Below the pieces are notes generated by a model, which was not told the DNA's origin, did no database searches, and saw only the letters and a program-made list of their open reading frames with translations. A program made the translations under genes and the position numbers. Shown here in pieces: positions 56,331 to 64,000 of a stretch of DNA of 64,000 nt. The DNA is taken from positions 36,870 to 100,869 of the forward strand of contig NZ_JACJRT010000004.1 in NCBI RefSeq assembly GCF_014697415.1, read 5' to 3'. Origin of the DNA: Cyanobium sp. FACHB-13342. GTDB taxonomy: Bacteria > Cyanobacteriota > Cyanobacteriia > PCC-6307 > Cyanobiaceae. The first letter of the stretch is position 1. Each line of letters opens with the position of its first letter.

Positions 56331-57305
56331 ATGGCGCATCCACCGGCCCGACCGCCTGGCATCGGCGTGGGCACCTGGGCTTGGGGGAACCAGCTGTTGT
56401 GGGGGTATGACCCCAGCCAGGATCCGACGCTGGAAGCCACATTTGCGGCGGCGGTGGCGGCTGGACTGCACACCTTCGATACCGCCGATTCCTACGGCAC
56501 GGGCCGCTTCAATGGCCGCAGTGAGGCCTTGCTCGGGCGTTTCGTGTCAGCCCTCGCCCCCGCCCATCGGGAGTCGTTGTGCGTGGCCACCAAGTTGGCC
56601 CCCTTCCCCTGGCGGCTGGGGCGCCAGGGCTACCAGCGGGCTTTTAAGGCCTCAAAGCAGCGCCTCGGTGGACGGGTCGATCTGGTGCAGCTGCACTGGA
56701 GCACGGCCCGCTATGCGCCCTGGCAGGAGGGACCGCTGCTCGATGGCCTGGCCGATCTGGTGCAGCGGGGCGAGGCGGGTGCCCTGGGTGTCTCGAACAT
56801 GGGGCCGCGGCGGCTGCGGGCCGTGCATCGTCGCCTGGCCGATCGGGGCGTGCGGCTGAGCAGCCTGCAGGTGCAACTGTCGCTTCTGGCTGCAGAGCCC
56901 ATCGCCGCCGGTGGTGTGGCGGAGGTGTGTCGAGAGCTCGAGATCCAGTTGATTGCCTACAGCCCACTGGCCCTTGGCTTGCTGGCCCGGCCCCTCGATC
57001 AGCAGACCTGGCCTGCGGGCCCGCGTGGGGCCCTGTTTCGGCGGTTGGCTCCCGCCCTGGGGGACCTGCAGGCGGAGATGGCCCGAATTGCCGTTGGCCA
57101 GGCGGGAGGCCTGGCGGCCGTGGCGCTCAACTGGTGCCGGGCCCATGGGGCGATGCCCATCCCAGGGCTACGGCGGCCCGAGCAGGTGGAGCAGGCTGCG
57201 GCGGCCCTGAGCTGGACCCTCAGCCTTGAGGATTGCGCCCGCCTCGATGGCCTGGCCCGGGCGCTGGACGCCCGGATGCCCGCCAATCCGTTCCAGAGCG
57301 ATTAG
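56331..57305 (+). CDS. Aldo/keto reductase
   Basis: 324 residues from ATG 56331 (MAHPPARPPGIGVGTWAWGN); a GTG at 56295 would overlap the divergent small gene. The catalytic tetrad is Asp50 and Tyr55 (FDTADSYG), Lys88 (VATKLAP) and His122 (VQLHWST). GALGVSNMGPRRL and IAYSPLALGLL are AKR sequences, and the NADPH site is near PIPGLRRPEQVEQAA. Substrate unknown; plant and cyanobacterial relatives reduce aldehydes or pyridoxal. Confidence 0.9.
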   Translation: MAHPPARPPGIGVGTWAWGNQLLWGYDPSQDPTLEATFAAAVAAGLHTFDTADSYGTGRFNGRSEALLGRFVSALAPAHRESLCVATKLAPFPWRLGRQGYQRAFKASKQRLGGRVDLVQLHWSTARYAPWQEGPLLDGLADLVQRGEAGALGVSNMGPRRLRAVHRRLADRGVRLSSLQVQLSLLAAEPIAAGGVAEVCRELEIQLIAYSPLALGLLARPLDQQTWPAGPRGALFRRLAPALGDLQAEMARIAVGQAGGLAAVALNWCRAHGAMPIPGLRRPEQVEQAAAALSWTLSLEDCARLDGLARALDARMPANPFQSD

Positions 57306-57979
57306 CCCGCCTGGGGTGTGGGATCCAGGGTGAGGACCACTGGCAGGGCTTGGGGGCGTACCAGGGGCACTACGGGGGTGGCGCTGGCGTCCGGGTGGGT
57401 TTCTGCCTCGGCCGCGGCGGCTTCGGGTCCGCAGGCGGCCAGCGCTTCCTGCAGCAGGGAATCAAAGGTGGAGCCGGGCAGCCGGTGCCGGGCCAATTCC
57501 AGAAACACCCGGGCCAGGGATTCTCCGGCAGCGGCCCGCAGGGCGGGGTTGTTGCGGCGAAGCTGCAACTCGTCGTCAATCGAGCGGAGGAAGCGCTCCG
57601 TGACATCGCGCTTCGTCGAGGCGCGGATGCGGGTGTCCTGCTCCGCTTCGGAGAGGAAGGGCTGGGCCTGGAGTTCTTCGAGGCGACGTCCCAGGCTTTC
57701 CAACACCTCCCGGGCTTCTTTGGCCACATGGGCCAGCTGACCATCGGATAGGCGGGGCAGATCGGCGACGTAGACCTTGCCGTGATCCCGCAGCGTGAGG
57801 AAGGTTGGCCGCAGGCCCCCGCGCTGGGGAGGAGCCACGGGCTCGCGGGGGCGCTGGGGGCGGCTTGGCGGAACGGGGCCGGCGGAGCTGCGACGGCGGG
57901 TCATGCGCTGACCGGAGGGCCGATCCTGGGGAGCCCTGTCCTCGGAGCCGCGTTGGTCTGAACCTAAGGATTGCGTCAT
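57302..57979 (-). CDS. Conserved-looking hypothetical protein, helical
   Basis: 225 residues: a 60-residue Arg/Pro/Ser-rich N-terminus, then a helical core (LSDGQLAHVAKEAREVLESL, LGRRLEELQAQPFLSEAEQD, DVTERFLRSIDDELQLRRNN), and an Ala/Pro-rich tail. The core is likely a coiled-coil or bundle. No family recognised. It shares four bases of stop codons with the convergent aldo/keto reductase and lies about 200 bases after purM. Confidence 0.65.
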   Translation of the reverse strand: MTQSLGSDQRGSEDRAPQDRPSGQRMTRRRSSAGPVPPSRPQRPREPVAPPQRGGLRPTFLTLRDHGKVYVADLPRLSDGQLAHVAKEAREVLESLGRRLEELQAQPFLSEAEQDTRIRASTKRDVTERFLRSIDDELQLRRNNPALRAAAGESLARVFLELARHRLPGSTFDSLLQEALAACGPEAAAAEAETHPDASATPVVPLVRPQALPVVLTLDPTPQAG

Positions 57980-58033
57980 CTCGATCGGCCTGATTTGTCT
58001 GCGTTCTTCTCGAGCACCACTGGGTGTACCGGA

Positions 58034-58057
58034 GCGTCCCCTGTCCCCAGGGGACGC
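58034..58057. repeat. Perfect 10-bp inverted repeat downstream of purM
   Basis: GCGTCCCCTG and CAGGGGACGC are separated by TCCC. No T-run follows on the minus strand, so a Rho-independent terminator is only half supported. It lies between the purM end and the next minus-strand gene. Confidence 0.75.
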
Positions 58058-58183
58058 ACTCTGGGGCCGGCGGAAAGGCCGGCCAACGACAGCTCCGAGA
58101 TCAGCACCCTAATCAGCGGGGGGGCAGGCTCCATGCCCAAAGACGAAGGTGAAGCAATTCGCCAGCCCGGGCTCCAGTCGAGC

Positions 58184-59224
58184 TCAGGGGCGATAGGGGA
58201 GGCCGGCCAGTGGTTGATCACCGGCGCTGCCGCTGGCGACGTGGCCAAGCTCCCAGGCTGAATGCCCGGCGGCCTGGCAGATCGCCAGCGTGTCCGCGAC
58301 GGCGGCGCCTGGCACCACCAGGCAGAAGCCCACGCCCAGGTTGAAGGTGTTCCAGAGATCGGCCTCGGGCACCTCCCCTGCCTGTTGCAACCAGTCGAAG
58401 AGGGCGGGCCGCCGCCAGCTGGCGGGGTCGATCACGGCATGCACCCCAGCCGGGAGGCAGCGGGGCAGGTTTTCCGGCAGACCGCCGCCGGTGATGTGGG
58501 CCATGCCATGGATCGGCAGGCCGGCGGCCAGAAGGGTTTTCACCAGGCTGCCGTAGAGGCGGGTGGGGGTGAGCAGGGCCTCCAGCAGGGGTTGGTCACT
58601 CCCTGGCAAGCGGGTGAGGTCGTCGACCGCCTGGGTGTCGAGAATCCGGCGGACGAGGCTGAATCCGTTGCTGTGCACGCCGCTGCTGGCCACGGCCAGG
58701 ATGCGGTCGCCGTCAACCACGGTGCGGCCATCGATCACCGCACTGGCCTCCACCACGGCGACGCAGAAGCCCGCCAGGTCGTAGCGGCCCGGGCCGTAGA
58801 ACCCCGGCATTTCAGCGGTCTCGCCCCCCAGCAGGGCGCAGCCGCTCTGGCGGCAGCCATCGGCAATGCCCTCCACCACTTCGGCCATGGCCTCGGGGCT
58901 GAGCTTGCCCGTGGCGATGTAGTCGAGGAAGAACAGCGGTTCTGCGCCGCTGGTGATGACGTCGTTGACGCACATCGCCACCAAATCAATGCCCACGCCA
59001 TGGTGCTGGCCATGGGCCTGGGCCAGTTCGAGCTTGGTGCCGACCCCGTCGGTGCCGGCCACCAGCAGGGGCTCCCGCAATCCGGCGGGTAGGCGGCAGA
59101 AGCCGCCGAAGCCCCCCAAGCCCCCCACCACCTCGGGGCGATGGGTGGCCTCCACGCTGGATCGGATCCGATCCACAAAGGCGCGGCCTGCGACCACGTC
59201 CACGCCTGCTGTGCGGTAGTCCAT
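58184..59224 (-). CDS. purM: Phosphoribosylformylglycinamidine cyclo-ligase
   Basis: AIR synthetase, fifth step of purine synthesis. It has 346 residues from ATG 59224 ([20 protein letters not shown]). [33 protein letters not shown] and [19 protein letters not shown] are PurM sequences. Longer frames to 59461 add non-conserved residues. It has a 413-base divergent gap upstream. Confidence 0.97.
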   Translation of the reverse strand: MDYRTAGVDVVAGRAFVDRIRSSVEATHRPEVVGGLGGFGGFCRLPAGLREPLLVAGTDGVGTKLELAQAHGQHHGVGIDLVAMCVNDVITSGAEPLFFLDYIATGKLSPEAMAEVVEGIADGCRQSGCALLGGETAEMPGFYGPGRYDLAGFCVAVVEASAVIDGRTVVDGDRILAVASSGVHSNGFSLVRRILDTQAVDDLTRLPGSDQPLLEALLTPTRLYGSLVKTLLAAGLPIHGMAHITGGGLPENLPRCLPAGVHAVIDPASWRRPALFDWLQQAGEVPEADLWNTFNLGVGFCLVVPGAAVADTLAICQAAGHSAWELGHVASGSAGDQPLAGLPYRP

Positions 59225-59637
59225 CCGTTGCAGTCCATCAGGAGCAGTGCTCCGATCCTCCAACGGCAGCCGACCCGCCGCCGGCTGTGGACGATCCGCC
59301 GATTGGCACGTGATGCAATTAGCTGCGCTGATGCGAGGCATTTGGGTCGCTGATCGGTGGCGGGCTTGTCGACCCCGGCTGAGCCCTGTTAGGGCCTGCG
59401 CTGTTGGATTTGATGACAAAAGCTGATCAATCTTCGGGGTGTCGTTTTTGACCAAAACCACCGTTCGCAGCGGTTAACTTTGCGGCGTCGTCAATTCCCG
59501 ATAGGAACTCCGAACGCGAATTCGGCTCTCATCTCCATTCAGATTGAGACCGGATCCAACGCTGACGAATCACTGATTGGCCTTGAGCTTCTGCTTCTGG
59601 CTGGTGATTGCTGCATTTGCCGCGGGTTTCGTTTGTT
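59225..59637 (+). other. Intergenic region between divergent purM and rlpA
   Basis: About 410 bases, visibly richer in A and T than the coding sequence, without a convincing gene. It should hold both promoters and possibly regulatory sites; I see no clear repeat, tRNA or riboswitch fold. Frames extending purM or rlpA into it lack family likeness. Confidence 0.7.
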
Positions 59638-60189
59638 ATGCGCAGCACCTTCTCCCTGGGGGCCCTTGCCCTTCTTCTCTCTGGTAGTGCCCTGGTTCCC
59701 GCCATGGCCGATTCCAGCCGAGCTGCCACCGGTCCTGAGGCCGTTGCCCTGGCTGCTCCAGCCCCAGAAGTCCAAGAACCCAGCACCAAGGTCGCCATCC
59801 GCGAAGCGGATGCCCAGCCCAACTCCGAGGACAGCCTGATCAAGCAGGCCCCTCCCGCACCCATTGCTCCCCTGCCCAAGCCAGCCCCCCGGGTTGTTCA
59901 CACCGCCAAGGGGCAAGCCAGCTGGTATGGCCCTGGTTTTTTCGGAAATCGCACCGCCAGTGGTGAAGTGCTCCGCCCGGGAACCCTTACCGCAGCTCAC
60001 CGCACCCTGCCCTTCGGCACCAAGGTCAAGGTGACCAACCTCTGGAACGGCCGTTCCACCGTTGTGCGGATCAATGATCGGGGCCCCTTCCATGGCAACC
60101 GGGTGATCGACCTGGCCCATGGAGCGGCCCACACCCTGGGCCTGACGGCCAGTGGTGTCGCCCAGGTTCGCCTGGACGTGCTCCAGTGA
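59638..60189 (+). CDS. rlpA: RlpA-like septal/lytic double-psi barrel protein
   Basis: Exported RlpA-family protein; in Pseudomonas RlpA is a lytic transglycosylase acting on naked glycan strands. It has 183 residues: signal peptide (1-24, ending PAMADS), Pro/Ala-rich spacer to about 90, then the double-psi beta-barrel GQASWYGPGFFGNRTASGEV, AAHRTLPFGTKVKVTNLWNG, VRINDRGPFHGNRVIDLAHG with His121 and Asp147 in the active groove. No SPOR domain. ATG 59638 gives a good signal peptide. A terminator follows. Confidence 0.88.
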   Translation: MRSTFSLGALALLLSGSALVPAMADSSRAATGPEAVALAAPAPEVQEPSTKVAIREADAQPNSEDSLIKQAPPAPIAPLPKPAPRVVHTAKGQASWYGPGFFGNRTASGEVLRPGTLTAAHRTLPFGTKVKVTNLWNGRSTVVRINDRGPFHGNRVIDLAHGAAHTLGLTASGVAQVRLDVLQ

Positions 60190-60221
60190 TCTGATCTCCT
60201 CTGCAGACCGTTTCGCTCTCC

Positions 60222-60254
60222 AGCCCATCCGCCAATCTGGCGGGTGGGCTTTTT
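60222..60254 (+). terminator. Intrinsic terminator after rlpA
   Basis: AGCCCATCCGCC pairs over 12 bases (one T-G pair) with GGCGGGTGGGCT around AATCT, followed by a run of T. It ends 23 bases before the panC/cmk GTG start, so that gene has little room for its own promoter unless it is inside rlpA. Confidence 0.9.
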
Positions 60255-60277
60255 GTTGCCGGCCCGCCATTCCCCCC

Positions 60278-61849
60278 GTGCTGTTGCTCCATACCCGAGA
60301 CGACCTTGCCGCTTGGCGCCGTCGGCAGGTCGGTCCGGTGCATTTCGTGCCCACGATGGGGGCCCTGCATGGGGGCCATCAGCAGCTGATCCGGCGGGCG
60401 GCGGACGGTCGGGGAGGCGCGGCGCCAGTGGTGTTGGTGAGTGTGTTCGTCAATCCGTTGCAGTTCGCCCCGGGCGAAGATCTCGAGACCTACCCCCGGG
60501 ATCTGGCCGCCGATGCAGCCCTGGCGGCGGCTGCCGGCGCCTCGGCCCTGTTTGCCCCTTCCGTAGCCGAGATCTACCCCCAGGGGGAGGCCGGGCTGAC
60601 CCGCGTCGTGCCGCCCCAGACCCTGCGTCAGGGCCTGTGCGGCCGCAGCCGCCCCCAGCACTTCGAGGGCGTGGCCACCGTGGTCTCCCGGCTGTTGGCC
60701 CTGGTTCAGCCCCATTGCTTGTGGCTGGGGGAAAAGGACTGGCAGCAGCTGGTGATTCTGCGGCGGGTGGTGGCGGATCTGGGCCTGTCGGTGCGGATCG
60801 AGGGTTGCGCCACCGTGCGGGAGGGGGATGGCCTGGCCTGCAGCTCCCGCAATCGCCGCCTCTCGGTGCCCCAGCGCCAGCAGGCTGCCGCCCTGCCGGC
60901 GGGATTGGCCGCGGCGGCGGCCCGGCTCCAGGCCGGGGAGCGCCAGGCGGACACCTTGACCAGCGGCCTCAGGACCGAGCTGGAGGCGGCTGGGTTGGTG
61001 GTGGATTATGTGGAACTGGTGGCTCCCCATAGCCTGGAGCCGTTGCATCAGGTCCGGGGCCTCGCCCTGCTTGCTGCGGCGGTGCATTGCGGCCCCAGCC
61101 GCCTGATCGACCATCTGTTTCTGATGTCCCGTCTGCCAATCGTTGCCATTGATGGTCCGGCGGGGGCGGGGAAGAGCACCGTCACCCGTGCCTTCGCCAG
61201 CCGGCTGGGCCTGATCTACCTCGATACCGGGGCCATGTATCGGGCGCTCACCTGGTGGGTGCAGCGCGAGGGCGCCGACCCTGCCGATCCGGCGGCGGTG
61301 GCGCCATTGCTGCACAACCTGGACCTGCAGCTGCGCTCGGGGCCTGGCGGTGACCAGCAGGTGAGCATCAATGGTCACGACGTCACGGAAGCCATCCGCA
61401 GCCCGGAGGTGACGGCCCAGGTGTCCGTCGTGGCGGCCCATGGCTGTGTGCGGGACGCTCTGACGGCCCAGCAGCAGGCCATGGGCCACAGGGGTGGGCT
61501 GGTGGCCGAAGGTCGGGACATCGGCACCGCCGTTTTCCCCGACGCCGAGCTGAAGGTGTTTCTCACGGCCACCGTGGCCGAGCGGGCCCGCCGCCGCGCC
61601 CAGGATTTGGCGCGGCGGGGCTTTGTCGTGCCGCCCTTGGCGGAGCTGGAAGCCCAGATCGCCGAGCGTGACCACCTCGATTCCACCCGCGCCGTGGCGC
61701 CGCTCTGTCGGGCCGAAGACGCCATCGAGCTGGTGACCGACGGCATGGCGATCGAGGCGGTGATCCAGGCCCTGGTGGATCGCTTTCGGGAGCGGGTGCC
61801 GGACGAGGTCTGGCCCGGACCCGACGCCAGCGCCCCATCGGGGGTCTGA
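60278..61849 (+). CDS. panC/cmk: Bifunctional pantothenate synthetase/cytidylate kinase
   Basis: Fusion typical of cyanobacteria, 523 residues from GTG 60278. PanC (1-280) joins pantoate and beta-alanine: VPTMGALHGGHQQLI at 24-38, SRNRRLS-like CSSRNRRLSVPQRQQAA. Cmk (from about residue 283, MSRLPIVAIDGPAGAGKST) phosphorylates CMP/dCMP: YLDTGAMYRALTWW and LVAEGRDIGTAVFPDAELKV. The GTG gives the normal PanC N-terminus; upstream frame crosses the rlpA terminator. Confidence 0.95.
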   Translation: MLLLHTRDDLAAWRRRQVGPVHFVPTMGALHGGHQQLIRRAADGRGGAAPVVLVSVFVNPLQFAPGEDLETYPRDLAADAALAAAAGASALFAPSVAEIYPQGEAGLTRVVPPQTLRQGLCGRSRPQHFEGVATVVSRLLALVQPHCLWLGEKDWQQLVILRRVVADLGLSVRIEGCATVREGDGLACSSRNRRLSVPQRQQAAALPAGLAAAAARLQAGERQADTLTSGLRTELEAAGLVVDYVELVAPHSLEPLHQVRGLALLAAAVHCGPSRLIDHLFLMSRLPIVAIDGPAGAGKSTVTRAFASRLGLIYLDTGAMYRALTWWVQREGADPADPAAVAPLLHNLDLQLRSGPGGDQQVSINGHDVTEAIRSPEVTAQVSVVAAHGCVRDALTAQQQAMGHRGGLVAEGRDIGTAVFPDAELKVFLTATVAERARRRAQDLARRGFVVPPLAELEAQIAERDHLDSTRAVAPLCRAEDAIELVTDGMAIEAVIQALVDRFRERVPDEVWPGPDASAPSGV

Positions 61850-61851
61850 GC

Positions 61852-62322
61852 TCAGCCGTCGAGGGCCTGCAGCAGGCCCGTGCAGGCATCCTCGAGCAGG
61901 TCGAGCACGTGCTCAAAGCCCGCCTCACCGCCGTAGTAGGGATCGGGCACCTCGCTGGCTGCGAAGCGGCTGCAATAGCGCACCAGGGGCTCGATGCGGG
62001 CTCCGCTGGCGCCGCCGGCTTCCTGGGCCAGGGCCTGTACATGGGCCAGGTTGCTGGCGTCCATGGTGAGGATGTGATCGAAGCGCTCGAAATCGCCCAG
62101 ATCGATCTGGCGGGCGCGGCTGGTGAGGGTGATGCCCCGTCGGCTGGCGGCCTCGCGCATGCGCCGGTCGGCGGCCTTGCCCACATGCCAGCCCCCCGTG
62201 CCGGCCGAGTCCACCACAAAGCGGTCGGTGGCACCCGCCTGGGCCAGCAGGTGCAGGAACACGCCCTCGGCGGCGGGGGAGCGGCAGATGTTCCCCAGGC
62301 AGACAAACAGCACCCGTTTCAT
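61852..62322 (-). CDS. Low-molecular-weight protein tyrosine phosphatase
   Basis: 156 residues. The P-loop is CLGNICRS (Cys8 nucleophile, Arg14); the general acid is in DPYYGG near residue 118. Bacterial LMW-PTPs act on tyrosine kinases in exopolysaccharide control or on small molecules such as arsenate. Its ATG overlaps the cpcF stop by four bases, so it is translationally coupled to the phycocyanin lyase genes. It is convergent with panC/cmk, two bases apart. Confidence 0.93.
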   Translation of the reverse strand: MKRVLFVCLGNICRSPAAEGVFLHLLAQAGATDRFVVDSAGTGGWHVGKAADRRMREAASRRGITLTSRARQIDLGDFERFDHILTMDASNLAHVQALAQEAGGASGARIEPLVRYCSRFAASEVPDPYYGGEAGFEHVLDLLEDACTGLLQALDG

Positions 62323-62969
62323 GGACCGTCCAGCCGTGACAGGGCCAGGGCCGCGCGGCGCTGCACCACCGGTGGGGTGTCATCGCCCCCTTCGCGCAGG
62401 CCGCCCAGGGCGTCTCGGGCCCGTTGGCGCTCCGGAGCGTCGGCGGGAAGGGGGGCCACCAGGGATTCCAGTCCTACCGCAACGGCGTAACGCACCACCC
62501 ATTCGCCATCGCCGGTGGCCGCGACCAGGGCCCCCAGGCAGCGCTGCCGCACGCCGTGTTGCGCATCTGCGGCCAAGCCCTCCAGCTGCAGCTGGCCCAG
62601 GCCCTTGGCGGCGGCCCGGCGCACGCTGGCCGCCACATCACTCCCCAGGGCATCCAACAGCAGCTCGAGGCCCCGCACGTCGCCGATGCCAGCCAGGGCC
62701 CGCACCGCCCAGGCCCGGGCCCCGTAGTTTTCCGGATCCAGTTGCAGCAGGGCTTCTACCGCCGCCGCCCCGAGGCTGATCAGGCCATCCACGGCGGCCA
62801 CCGCGGCGCCTGGATTGTTGAAGCCCAGCACCTCCACCAGGGTCGGCGCTGCGGCGGGTGCGGTGCAGGCTGCCAGCTCCTGGGTGGCGCGCAGCAGGGC
62901 CAGGGCACTGTCGGCCCGCTGCACGGCCTCGATTCGGGCGGCCAGGGATTCGGGGGGTACAGCGCTCAT
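62319..62969 (-). CDS. cpcF: Phycocyanin alpha phycocyanobilin lyase subunit CpcF
   Basis: With CpcE attaches phycocyanobilin to Cys84 of the phycocyanin alpha subunit. It has 216 residues of HEAT-like repeats; PTLVEVLGFNNPGAAVAAVD, QLDPENYGARAWAVRALAGI and ASVRRAAAKGLGQLQL fit CpcF. Overlaps cpcE by four bases before it and the phosphatase by four after it. Confidence 0.88.
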   Translation of the reverse strand: MSAVPPESLAARIEAVQRADSALALLRATQELAACTAPAAAPTLVEVLGFNNPGAAVAAVDGLISLGAAAVEALLQLDPENYGARAWAVRALAGIGDVRGLELLLDALGSDVAASVRRAAAKGLGQLQLEGLAADAQHGVRQRCLGALVAATGDGEWVVRYAVAVGLESLVAPLPADAPERQRARDALGGLREGGDDTPPVVQRRAALALSRLDGP

Positions 62970-63790
62970 AGCAGGGCATCCATGCAGGCCAGTAAGGCTC
63001 CGTCTCCGGGCTCGCCCCTGCCCCGTTCCACCAGGCCCCGCAGCGCCATCAGCTTCAGGCTGTTTTCAGCGAGGGTGCCTGCAATGGCCTCGAAGCCCGG
63101 CCGCCAGCCGGCGGCTCCCAGGTCCATCAGGGCGGCCCGCCGCACCTGCAGTTGGGGGTGCTCCAGCAGCTCCACCAGCAACGCTCCCCAGCGGCCGTCG
63201 CCGCTGAGTTGCAGCAGGGTGCGTGCGGCAGCGCTGCGGATCAACGGCCGTTCATGGGCGATGAACGGCTCCACCACGGCCAGCACCTGGGGGTCGGCCC
63301 TGCCGATGTCCCCGAGGGCCTCCAACAGGGCTTCGCAGGGTTCGGTCAGGCGGGGGCTGTCCGGTCGCTGGGCTCCAGCCACGGCCGGGCCGCCGGCGAG
63401 CCGCTGGCACAGGGGCGCGATGGCCGCCTCGGCGCGCAGCTCTCCCAGGGCCCGGGCTGCGGCCTCCCGCAGGCCATCGTCGGGGTCCTCGAGGGTGTCC
63501 AGCAGGTCGGGTATGGCGGCATGGGCCGCCGGGGCCAGCTTGCCCAGGGCCCGGGCCGCATTGCGGGCCACCGCGTTTTCCTCCACGCCGGCCCCCGGGT
63601 CCCGGGGGCGGCGCTGGCGCAGGGCGCTCTGCAGCAGGGGCACGGCTTCGGGATGCTGGCTGCGCATCCGGCCCAGCCACCAGGCCCCGTAGTACTGCTG
63701 GGAGGGATCGTCGCTCTGGCGGAGCCGGCGCAGGGCCTCCTGCTCGCTGATGGGTTCGCCGGCCTGGAGGCCGTCGGCGGCGGGGGGCAT
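62966..63790 (-). CDS. cpcE: Phycocyanin alpha phycocyanobilin lyase subunit CpcE
   Basis: Partner of CpcF in a heterodimeric lyase. It has 274 residues of HEAT/PBS-lyase repeats. SQQYYGAWWLGRMRS is the CpcE signature; ENAVARNAARALGKL, GLREAAARALGELRAEAAIA and PLIRSAAARTLLQL are repeats. It starts about 150 bases after the phycobiliprotein alpha gene, beyond a hairpin with a T-run. Confidence 0.9.
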   Translation of the reverse strand: MPPAADGLQAGEPISEQEALRRLRQSDDPSQQYYGAWWLGRMRSQHPEAVPLLQSALRQRRPRDPGAGVEENAVARNAARALGKLAPAAHAAIPDLLDTLEDPDDGLREAAARALGELRAEAAIAPLCQRLAGGPAVAGAQRPDSPRLTEPCEALLEALGDIGRADPQVLAVVEPFIAHERPLIRSAAARTLLQLSGDGRWGALLVELLEHPQLQVRRAALMDLGAAGWRPGFEAIAGTLAENSLKLMALRGLVERGRGEPGDGALLACMDALL

Positions 63791-63872
63791 GGTGGCTGGT
63801 GGGGAGAGCGCACTGGCAGTGATGTTGCCATCAGCGGTGCGGGGCTGGCCTGGTTCTCAACGCAGAGCCATG

Positions 63873-63898
63873 AAAAAAGGCTCCCGGGAGGGAGCCTT
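63873..63898 (-). terminator. Terminator or attenuator between cpcA and cpcE
   Basis: On the minus strand AAGGCTCCC and GGGAGCCTT pair around TCCC, followed by TTTTTT. It lies about 46 bases after the phycobiliprotein stop and would reduce transcription into cpcE-cpcF. Confidence 0.9.
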
Positions 63899-63943
63899 AG
63901 GGGAATCGAAGCCGGTTGCGGCGTTCTGGATCGCGTGAGCGAA

Positions 63944-64000
63944 TCAGACGAGAGCAGCGATGGCGTAGTCGATGTAGTTGTTGGCGATGACACCGGGGTC
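63944..64000 (-). CDS. cpcA: Phycobiliprotein alpha subunit, 3' end (probably phycocyanin alpha)
   Basis: Only the last 18 codons are present, reading DPGVIANNYIDYAIAALV before TGA. The ending YIDYAI resembles the C-terminus of phycocyanin alpha (YLDYAIN-like), and the next genes cpcE-cpcF normally follow cpcA. The rest lies outside the window, so the exact phycobiliprotein type is an inference. Confidence 0.75.
   Translation of the reverse strand, partial: DPGVIANNYIDYAIAALV

Noticed and set aside
57976..58134. Minus-strand frame of 52 codons whose TGA overlaps the ATG of the 57302-57979 gene
   Set aside because: The ATGA overlap is attractive, but the frame crosses the GC-rich inverted repeat, has no family-like sequence and could arise by chance.
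59225..59461. N-terminal extension of purM
   Set aside because: Non-conserved; PurM starts at [10 protein letters not shown].

Overview
The window is a chromosomal piece of a GC-rich unicellular cyanobacterium, most likely a picocyanobacterium of the Synechococcus/Cyanobium type. The evidence is the gene content: photosystem I subunit PsaD, NDH-1 subunit NdhN, the clock-linked Fe-S protein LdpA, the phycocyanobilin lyase pair CpcE/CpcF next to the end of a phycobiliprotein alpha subunit, carotenoid desaturase CrtD, a thylakoid CAAD/CurT protein, a fused pantothenate synthetase/cytidylate kinase, and several small families known mainly from cyanobacteria. No plasmid, phage, insertion sequence or CRISPR array was seen, and coding style looks even throughout.

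Layout. (1) 1-5.0 kb: end of a HEAT-repeat-like gene, a membrane glycosyltransferase, an NlpC/P60 peptidase, a beta-lactamase-like hydrolase, tRNA-Ser, alanine racemase and an HNH endonuclease. (2) 5.0-21.8 kb, all minus strand: the long S10-spc-alpha ribosomal cluster, running from rplC through secY, adk and rpoA to rplM, rpsI, rpmE and prfA. rpsJ, rpsN, rpmD and infA are not in it. Two terminator-like hairpins lie inside it, directly before secY and before truA. (3) 22-30 kb: ndhN-ldpA-ycf45-like, overlapping and probably one operon; tRNA-Gln; a HAD hydrolase; recA behind a probable LexA box; two small cyanobacterial families; and a DinG-like protein whose ATPase motifs have decayed. (4) 30-39 kb: tyrA, crtD, a fructosamine-kinase-like protein, a CAAD protein, a JAMM protease next to MoeB-rhodanese, a tandem cobalamin adenosyltransferase, larE, speD and recF. 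(5) 39.5-50 kb: tRNA-Arg, a GNAT protein, the overlapping set trpE-gshA-ppc, psaD, and mrp-rodA-sensor-kinase-like. (6) 50-60 kb: hemF, an amidase_3-like exported protein, a complex C assembly protein, an RNase D-like exonuclease, a lipid-A-disaccharide-synthase-like transferase, tRNA-Cys, several small exported or cysteine-rich proteins, an aldo/keto reductase, purM and rlpA. (7) 60-64 kb: panC/cmk, then cpcA(3' end)-cpcE-cpcF-phosphatase on the minus strand.

Most of the window is housekeeping: translation, photosynthesis, pigment and cofactor synthesis, wall growth and DNA repair. Genes are packed tightly. Many same-strand neighbours overlap by ATGA or GTGA, and three convergent pairs share four bases of their stop codons. 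I did not find a convincing undescribed defence or mobile system. The points most worth following are the two apparently ATPase-dead proteins (DinG-like, histidine-kinase-like), the JAMM/MoeB pair, the phosphatase coupled to cpcEF, an orphan LarE with three cysteines, and recF without a normal start codon.
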